Below are positions 21,482 through 26,095 of a DNA stretch of 26,095 bases, in pieces (position 1 is the stretch's first letter; each line of letters starts with the position of its first letter). Under the pieces are notes generated by a model. The model was not told the DNA's origin. It did not search any database and worked only from the letters and a program-made list of their open reading frames with translations. This DNA is from SFWF01 sp045539095 (GTDB lineage: Bacteria > Bacillota > Clostridia > Oscillospirales > Acutalibacteraceae), in assembly GCA_045539095.1 (NCBI GenBank), contig JAZQER010000002.1:1-26095 (forward strand). The letters are read 5' to 3'. The translations under genes were made by a program, and so were the position numbers.

Positions 21482-22219
21482 TTAAATTTCCTTAACAGTA
21501 AATCTTGTCTCAACATTAGTTTTTCCGTCGACCTCTGTACGGAAATAATAAGCGGTTTCACCGTTTTCGAGAGTTTCGGGTGTGCCGATATAAATATCAA
21601 TAAGGTCACCCCATTTTGCCTCGTTTACATAGTTCATAAGGCAGGAGGTCATACTGAACTTATCGCAGTTGGGAATATAGCTCCAGAGAAGGTCGAAATA
21701 TTTTACATTATTCATATGACGGTTGCGGTCAATATCGCGGTACATAACCCTCTCAGTGCCGCATTTTGTAAACTCCATCTCACGCGGCAGTCTAAGACGG
21801 CTCGGCATATCAATTTCCAAAAGCTCGCCTGTGCCGTAGCCCGACACGTCGAATTCACTGCCGCGGAGCAACTTACCTTCCTTAATATCAAGCAGCGCCC
21901 AGGTCATAACACATTCTGCCACCGTTTCATCGCCTGCGGTTATACGGTAATTTCTCGGGAAGGCGGCGCTTTTTGATTCTGTCGCCCAAGTGGTGACCTT
22001 GATGGGTTCATATTCCTTTAATGGACGATAAACCTTTAGTGCCGTGCGGCTGACAACGAAGGAAAGCCCCATTGAGAGAAGCTCCTGATAAGACGGGTGG
22101 CATGCACCTAAATTTCTGTCGACCGTCTCCTGCAAATAGCGTATAACAGCAGAGGGCGTGGCATTACAATTAACATCTATATCGTGGGCCATAACCTCTA
22201 AATTAAGTTCAAAAGCCAT
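21482..22219 (-). CDS. Acyl-ACP thioesterase (FatA/B-like, double hot-dog)
   Basis: This 245-residue enzyme of the bacterial acyl-ACP thioesterase family releases free fatty acids from acyl carrier protein. It consists of two hot-dog repeats, about residues 1-125 and 150-245. The C-terminal repeat has the catalytic-region motif D164-R-N-R-H168-M-N-N171 and E200 in NYVNEAKWGD, as in plant FatA/FatB. The N-terminal AHDIDVNCNATPSAVIRYLQE is characteristic of clostridial members. The start ATG 22219 directly abuts the TAA of the DUF554 gene (TAAATG), implying coupled translation with little ribosome site of its own. Chain-length specificity cannot be read from the sequence. Confidence 0.9.
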   Translation of the reverse strand: MAFELNLEVMAHDIDVNCNATPSAVIRYLQETVDRNLGACHPSYQELLSMGLSFVVSRTALKVYRPLKEYEPIKVTTWATESKSAAFPRNYRITAGDETVAECVMTWALLDIKEGKLLRGSEFDVSGYGTGELLEIDMPSRLRLPREMEFTKCGTERVMYRDIDRNRHMNNVKYFDLLWSYIPNCDKFSMTSCLMNYVNEAKWGDLIDIYIGTPETLENGETAYYFRTEVDGKTNVETRFTVKEI

Positions 22220-22939
22220 TTATTTCACCAGTCCTAAAACATATTCAAATAGATAATACAAAAAGGGAGATAGGAATATTGCGGGCAGATAGTTCGCAAC
22301 CTTTATCTTTGCGACGCCGATAAGATTAAGGCTAAGTCCTACAAGGATTATCGAGCCGGTACAGGTTATTGCATCGGTTGCACCGACGCTAAGAAGTGGC
22401 GCCAAAAAGCCTGCACACAGAGCGATACCGCCCTGATATATAGTCAGAGGAATTATCGAAAAGATGACCCCAATGCCAAGGGTGGAGGCAAACATTATTG
22501 AGGAGGTAAAGTCAAGGATAGATTTTATGTAAAGAGTAGTATTATCCCCCTCAAGACCCGCCGATATAGAACCCATTATCGCCATCGCGCCGACGCAGAA
22601 GAGCAGGGTAGCATTTACAAAGCCCTCGGCGACCGTGCCGTTTCCTCCCGAACGTGACTTCATTCTGTCGGCGACTTTGTCGCCGAGGGAATTCAAATGT
22701 CGGTCTATATCTATGGCAGAGCCTATGATAGCACCGAGCACTATTGATATGATAGCGGCAAGTGAAATGGCTTCGGCATTGCTGTCCACAATAAGACCGC
22801 CTACAGCTATAAAAACAACGCACAGTCCGACGCCCACCATGACGGCATCGGATATTTTTTTGGAAATTCCTTTTTTCAGGACGAGCCCAAGTAATGTGCC
22901 GATAACCACAGCTGCTGAATTTACTATTACACCAAGCAT
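22220..22939 (-). CDS. DUF554 (YqgA-like) integral membrane protein
   Basis: This 239-residue membrane protein has about six or seven hydrophobic segments. The N-terminal MLGVIVNSAAVVIGTLLGL with KKGISKKISDAVM, and IDRHLNSLGDKVADRM around residues 77-92, are typical of DUF554. The C-terminal half contains VGLSLNLIGVAKIKVANYLPA. The function of the family is unproven. It is the first gene of the operon, read from a TTTACT/TATAAT promoter, with AGGTG just upstream of ATG 22939. The following genes encode a thioesterase and an EamA exporter, so a membrane-lipid or export context is possible but not shown. Confidence 0.88.
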   Translation of the reverse strand: MLGVIVNSAAVVIGTLLGLVLKKGISKKISDAVMVGVGLCVVFIAVGGLIVDSNAEAISLAAIISIVLGAIIGSAIDIDRHLNSLGDKVADRMKSRSGGNGTVAEGFVNATLLFCVGAMAIMGSISAGLEGDNTTLYIKSILDFTSSIMFASTLGIGVIFSIIPLTIYQGGIALCAGFLAPLLSVGATDAITCTGSIILVGLSLNLIGVAKIKVANYLPAIFLSPFLYYLFEYVLGLVK

Positions 22940-22973
22940 AAAAACACCTGCTATTTATATATTATAATCTAGA

Positions 22974-23002
22974 ATTATACCACTAATTATGAAAAGAGTA
23001 AA
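22974..23002 (-). promoter_or_regulatory. Promoter of the DUF554-thioesterase-EamA operon
   Basis: On the minus strand TTTACT (23002-22997) and TATAAT (22979-22974) are 17 bp apart, giving a leader of about 28 nt to ATG 22939. It is divergent from the mntP promoter, whose -35 begins about 20 bp away. Confidence 0.7.
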
Positions 23003-23021
23003 CTAAAATATCTTTTTTATG

Positions 23022-23049
23022 TTGCAAAACTGTGCAAATATGGTACAAT
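23022..23049 (+). promoter_or_regulatory. Extended -10 promoter of mntP
   Basis: TTGCAA (23022-23027), a 16-bp spacer and TACAAT (23044-23049) preceded by TG at 23041-23042. The short inverted repeat TTGCA-N6-TGCAA (23022-23037) overlaps the -35. The leader to the TTG start is only about 20 nt, too short for a yybP-ykoY manganese riboswitch. Confidence 0.65.
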
Positions 23050-23076
23050 TAATAGAACGGAAAAGAGGTTTTAAAA

Positions 23077-23643
23077 TTGGGAATAGTTGAAATATTATTT
23101 CTTGCGGTGGGGCTTGCAATGGATGCCTTTGCCGTTGCTATATGCAAGGGTCTTGCTCTTAACAAAACAGCCGTTAAACATTATGTGATCGTAGGACTAT
23201 GGTTTGGCGGCTTTCAGGGACTGATGCCCTGCATCGGATACTTTTTAGGCAAGGCTTTCGGGAAATATATTGAACAGATAGACCATTGGGTTGCATTTGT
23301 ATTGCTGCTCATAATCGGCGGCAATATGATAAAGGAAGCATTTTCTAAAGACTGCGACGAGGATAATATGACCTCAGGACTTGGATTTGCAACAATGCTT
23401 GTGCTTGCAATCTCGACTTCAATTGATGCCGCTGCTACGGGAATAATACTCGAGAGCGAGGGCGCAAATATCTGGCTCTCTGTGGTTGTTATCGCGGTTG
23501 TTACATTTATCATATCAGCAGTCGGTGTAAAGATAGGCAATGTTTTCGGAACAAAATATAAAAGCAAGGCAGAATTTACAGGCGGTGCGATACTCATCCT
23601 GCTTGGCGTAAAAATGCTGCTTGAAGGACTTAGTATAATATAG
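23077..23643 (+). CDS. mntP: Putative manganese efflux pump MntP
   Basis: This 188-residue protein with six predicted membrane helices has the family hallmarks of D16 in LAMDAFAVAICKG and D117 in ISTSIDAAATG, the two acidic residues in the internal repeat. MntP exports Mn2+ from the cytoplasm to prevent toxicity. The start is TTG at 23077, supported by AAGAGG (23063-23068) and by the family N-terminus, in which the conserved Asp falls at position 16. A polysaccharide deacetylase gene follows 9 bp after the TAG stop, so the two are probably co-transcribed. Confidence 0.92.
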   Translation: MGIVEILFLAVGLAMDAFAVAICKGLALNKTAVKHYVIVGLWFGGFQGLMPCIGYFLGKAFGKYIEQIDHWVAFVLLLIIGGNMIKEAFSKDCDEDNMTSGLGFATMLVLAISTSIDAAATGIILESEGANIWLSVVVIAVVTFIISAVGVKIGNVFGTKYKSKAEFTGGAILILLGVKMLLEGLSII

Positions 23644-23652
23644 GGGTAAAAA

Positions 23653-25104
23653 ATGTCTGGGTTAAAAAAGGGGTTACTAATAACAGGAATTGTTTTTGCA
23701 GTCGCTATAATGGCATATTCGGCGGCTGTGTTTCTTTCTGCAAAAATAAGCATAACAATGCAGGGTGATGCTTTTGTAAGCTTAGAAGTGTTTGATGAAT
23801 ATGACGAATCCGGAGCAACCGCAAAGGTTGAATTTCCGCTCTTGTTCGGTTATACGAAGGTTTTAAAGGTAAAGAGCGTGGGCGAGGTGCAGACTGACAA
23901 GATCGGAGAGTATGTTATTAATTATAAAGCTAATTGCTTTTATAGGAAAGTCAGACTAAGCCGAACAGTAAAAATAGAAGATTCGGTAGCACCGATTTTG
24001 AAGTTAGAAAAGGATTTTATAGAGCGGAATGCCGATGAGCTCATCACTTCCGCAGACGAGGTAAATATAGGCTTTACTGCTACCGATAACTATGACAAAG
24101 ATATTGCCTCGAGAGTTGTCAAGGAGCTTGATGGGAACGTATGCAGATATATTGTTAGGGATTCTTGTGGCAATACGACTACTGCTGAGGTTAAAATAAT
24201 CTATACAGATACCACTAAGCCAAAGATAAAATTAAAAGGAAACAGTACGGTCTATATGCAGATAAATACCGACTACAAGGAGTTAGGCTATACTGTGACC
24301 GATAATTTTGATACGGATATATCTTCAAATGTACAAATAGTAGGCAACGTTAATATGAACAAAAGGGGAACATATTCGGTAACATATACTGCCACAGATG
24401 GAGCAGGGAACACATCCTCGGTTACAAGAACGGTTGTAGTGTACGGAGGAGAATATAATGGAGAATATGACACTGTAACCCCCAATAATAAGGTTATATA
24501 TCTTACCTTTGATGACGGACCGAGCATTTATACCGAAAGACTGCTTAATACTCTTCAGAAATATAATATAAAGGCAACCTTTTTTGTAACTAATCAAGCC
24601 CCCAAATATCAGTATCTGATAACACGAATGAGCCTTGACGGGCATACGGTGGCTCTTCACACGCTAACTCACAAATGGGATATTTATTCGAGTCTTGAAA
24701 CATACTTGAAGGACTTTAATTCTATGAATGCCATAATCGAGCAGAGAACAGGCAGTCAGACGAGATTTTTCCGTTTCCCCGGAGGAACAAGCAATAAGCA
24801 GGGAAATAGATTTAAGAAGGGGATAATGGTTGAATTGGCAGAACATATGCTTGAATCAGGGTATTCGTATTTTGATTGGAATGTCAGCAGTGGGGATACA
24901 TATCTCACAGACTCGTCCGAAATAGTTAATTATCTTATTAATCAGGTGTCAAAGCGAAACACATCTATTGTTCTTGCACATGATATTAAAAAGGCGACTG
25001 TTGATGCAATGCCTGCATTTATTGAGTACGCGCTCAAAAACGGATATACCTTTAAGGCTATAGATGATACCACCGAGCCTATAAGATTTAAACCCGCATC
25101 ATAA
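23653..25104 (+). CDS. Membrane-anchored polysaccharide deacetylase with three Ig-like (DUF5011-type) domains
   Basis: This 483-residue envelope protein has an N-terminal membrane anchor (about residues 7-32). Three Ig-like repeats follow (about 33-110, 113-186 and 189-264). The third is the most canonical, with YKELGYTVTDNFDTDIS then GTYSVTYTATDGAGNTSS. A C-terminal NodB domain spans about 281-475. The NodB motifs are intact: D287-D288 in TFDDGPS, H336 and H340 in HTLTH, RFPGG at 374-378, FDWN at 407-410 and H443 in LAHD. It is therefore likely a metal-dependent carbohydrate de-N-acetylase acting outside the membrane, perhaps on peptidoglycan GlcNAc; the substrate is inferred from PgdA/PdaA-type relatives. 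ATG 23653 follows AGGGGT. Confidence 0.9.
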   Translation: MSGLKKGLLITGIVFAVAIMAYSAAVFLSAKISITMQGDAFVSLEVFDEYDESGATAKVEFPLLFGYTKVLKVKSVGEVQTDKIGEYVINYKANCFYRKVRLSRTVKIEDSVAPILKLEKDFIERNADELITSADEVNIGFTATDNYDKDIASRVVKELDGNVCRYIVRDSCGNTTTAEVKIIYTDTTKPKIKLKGNSTVYMQINTDYKELGYTVTDNFDTDISSNVQIVGNVNMNKRGTYSVTYTATDGAGNTSSVTRTVVVYGGEYNGEYDTVTPNNKVIYLTFDDGPSIYTERLLNTLQKYNIKATFFVTNQAPKYQYLITRMSLDGHTVALHTLTHKWDIYSSLETYLKDFNSMNAIIEQRTGSQTRFFRFPGGTSNKQGNRFKKGIMVELAEHMLESGYSYFDWNVSSGDTYLTDSSEIVNYLINQVSKRNTSIVLAHDIKKATVDAMPAFIEYALKNGYTFKAIDDTTEPIRFKPAS

Positions 25105-25116
25105 TAAAAAATGTTT

Positions 25117-25153
25117 ATAGAGGCACCCTCCGTAAGGAGAATGCCTCTATTTT
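25117..25153. terminator. Bidirectional terminator between the deacetylase and pyridoxal kinase genes
   Basis: ATAGAGGCA (25117-25125) pairs with TGCCTCTAT (25142-25150), and an inner CTCC-GTAA-GGAG (25028-style tetraloop stem at 25128-25139) closes the hairpin. A TTT tail follows on the plus strand and a U-rich tail on the minus strand. It ends 1 bp before the stop codon of the minus-strand kinase gene. Confidence 0.88.
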
Positions 25154-25154
25154 G

Positions 25155-25985
25155 TTATTTAAGCATATTTGTTAGTTGTCCGAGAACGGTTTCGAATTTA
25201 ACTCCGTACCAATGTTCAGGATCGTCCTGGGTGTTTTCGATACACAATACCGTATAATCTGCGGCTATGCATGCTGCTTTGAAAGCATTAAAACCGCGCA
25301 TTAAAGCGCCGGTGAAGGCGGAAGCATAAACATCTCCTGTACCGTGACAGCCCTTTGATATTCTCTTGTGTTCGTAATATTTATATTCGCCGTTTTCATA
25401 TACCACAACACCCGTCATGCCATCCCTGTAGCTAACACCAGTAAGTATAACGGTCTTACAACCGAGGTCAGAAAGCTTTTCTAAAAGAGTGTCAATATAG
25501 GCGCGGTCATATTGGTCCTTATACTCTGTATCGGTCATAAAGCAGGCCTCTGTGATGTTCGGGAGAACTATATCTGCAGTTGAGCAGAGTTCAGCCATAG
25601 CGTGAGCGTATTCAATATCGAAAAGGGGATAGAGCTTGCCGTTATCTGCCATTGCAGGGTCAACTATGCGCAGAGCATTTTCCTTGTTGCAACTGTTCAT
25701 TATATCCTTTACAAAGCCAATTTGCTTTAAACTTCCGAGGTAGCCTGTGTAAATAGCATCAAATTTTATATTTTCCTTTTCCCAATGCTCTCGAATAGCT
25801 GGCATATCATCAGTAAGGTCGCGGAAGGTGAAACCCGAAAAACCGGCAGTGTGTGTAGATAAAACGGCAGAGGGAAGAATAGCTGTCTCAACACCACAGG
25901 CAGAAATGATAGGTAGAGCCACCGTGAGGGAACATTGACCTACGCATGAAATATCTTGAATTGTCAAAATTCTCTTTTGTTCCAT
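25155..25985 (-). CDS. Pyridoxal/pyridoxamine kinase (PdxK/PdxY-like, ribokinase superfamily)
   Basis: This 276-residue kinase phosphorylates B6 vitamers to make pyridoxal phosphate. The N-terminal ILTIQDISCVGQCSLTVALP and the HTAGFSGFTF segment match pyridoxal kinases. GYLGS near residue 81 and the C-terminal SKGCHGTGDVYASAF with catalytic base D218 are ribokinase-superfamily signatures. The frame is open 14 codons further upstream (to 26027), but that extension would overlap the promoter. ATG 25985 has AAGAGA (about 25991-25996, minus strand) upstream. PLP is used by IlvE and HisC in this window, but there is no operon link to them. A related hydroxymethylpyrimidine kinase role is less likely given the N-terminal motif. 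Confidence 0.88.
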   Translation of the reverse strand: MEQKRILTIQDISCVGQCSLTVALPIISACGVETAILPSAVLSTHTAGFSGFTFRDLTDDMPAIREHWEKENIKFDAIYTGYLGSLKQIGFVKDIMNSCNKENALRIVDPAMADNGKLYPLFDIEYAHAMAELCSTADIVLPNITEACFMTDTEYKDQYDRAYIDTLLEKLSDLGCKTVILTGVSYRDGMTGVVVYENGEYKYYEHKRISKGCHGTGDVYASAFTGALMRGFNAFKAACIAADYTVLCIENTQDDPEHWYGVKFETVLGQLTNMLK

Positions 25986-26018
25986 AATTATCTCTTTTCT
26001 AAAAAATTTATTAAAAAT

Positions 26019-26046
26019 ATTATACACCTCTGATATTCAATGTCAA
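26019..26046 (-). promoter_or_regulatory. Promoter of the pyridoxal kinase gene
   Basis: On the minus strand TTGACA (26046-26041) and TATAAT (26024-26019) have a 16-bp spacer and match consensus exactly. The leader is about 27 nt. The palindrome ATGTCAAGACAT (26040-26051) covers the -35 box and could be an operator. The remaining bases to 26095 are AT-rich and show no feature. Confidence 0.75.
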
Positions 26047-26095
26047 GACATAGGACGGAATTTTATTATTAATTATAATGTAAAACTCTTCATCA

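Noticed and set aside
22940..23076. A possible yybP-ykoY manganese riboswitch upstream of mntP
   Set aside because: The predicted transcript start leaves only about 20 nt before the start codon, and no structured element fits in the gap, which also carries the divergent operon's promoter.
1..26095. CRISPR arrays, tRNA or rRNA genes, insertion sequences
   Set aside because: No regularly spaced repeats, no cloverleaf or rRNA-like segment and no transposase or integrase frame were found on either strand by eye.

Overview
The window looks like chromosomal DNA of an obligately anaerobic, low-to-mid GC Clostridia-type Firmicute, probably a gut member of the Oscillospiraceae/Ruminococcaceae area. 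This is an inference from gene content: a single-chain pyruvate:ferredoxin oxidoreductase, short HisG with HisZ, LeuC/LeuD of the small (type 2) class, an acyl-ACP thioesterase, a YpsA/DUF1273 protein, AGGAGG-type ribosome sites, and GTG/TTG starts. No rRNA, tRNA, CRISPR array, transposase or phage gene was seen.

Layout. (1) 1-6289: a plus-strand branched-chain amino acid operon, ilvD (3' part only)-leuA-leuC-leuD-leuB-ilvE, closed by a strong hairpin terminator. Its promoter lies outside the window. (2) 6340-14767: a compact histidine operon, hisZ-hisG-hisD-hisC-hisB-hisH-hisA-hisF-hisIE, read from one clear promoter. It is followed without an obvious terminator by a NagD-like HAD phosphatase gene and then a strong terminator. 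The cluster encodes every step from PRPP to histidine except histidinol-phosphate phosphatase, so the HAD gene is a natural candidate for that step. (3) 14820-18530: a monocistronic, highly codon-biased PFOR gene with its own promoter, a 5' UTR hairpin and a terminator. (4) 18532-20575: a small, more AT-rich accessory stretch. It holds a membrane-anchored YiiX-type (permuted NlpC/P60) cysteine hydrolase, and a tiny XRE/Cro regulator divergent from a SLOG-fold YpsA/DUF1273 protein. The divergent region packs overlapping promoters and two palindromes into under 200 bp. (5) 20555-23002: a minus-strand operon, DUF554 membrane protein-acyl-ACP thioesterase-EamA exporter. (6) 23022-25153: a plus-strand pair, mntP (Mn efflux) and an anchored polysaccharide deacetylase with three Ig-like domains. 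(7) 25155-26046: a minus-strand pyridoxal/pyridoxamine kinase gene with its promoter. The last 49 bases hold nothing I can identify.

Together the first 14.7 kb make the cell able to synthesise Leu (and, with upstream genes, Val/Ile) and His. IlvE transaminates branched-chain keto acids, and HisH/HisF supply the glutamine-dependent ring closure. PFOR is the central anaerobic pyruvate-oxidising enzyme. PLP, which the kinase near the right end could salvage, is the cofactor of both IlvE and HisC here. No stretch longer than about 230 bp lacks a gene; each intergenic gap is described through its promoters and terminators. The most interesting points are the candidate missing histidine-pathway phosphatase and the XRE/SLOG divergent switch. 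I see no clear evidence of a wholly novel multi-gene system.
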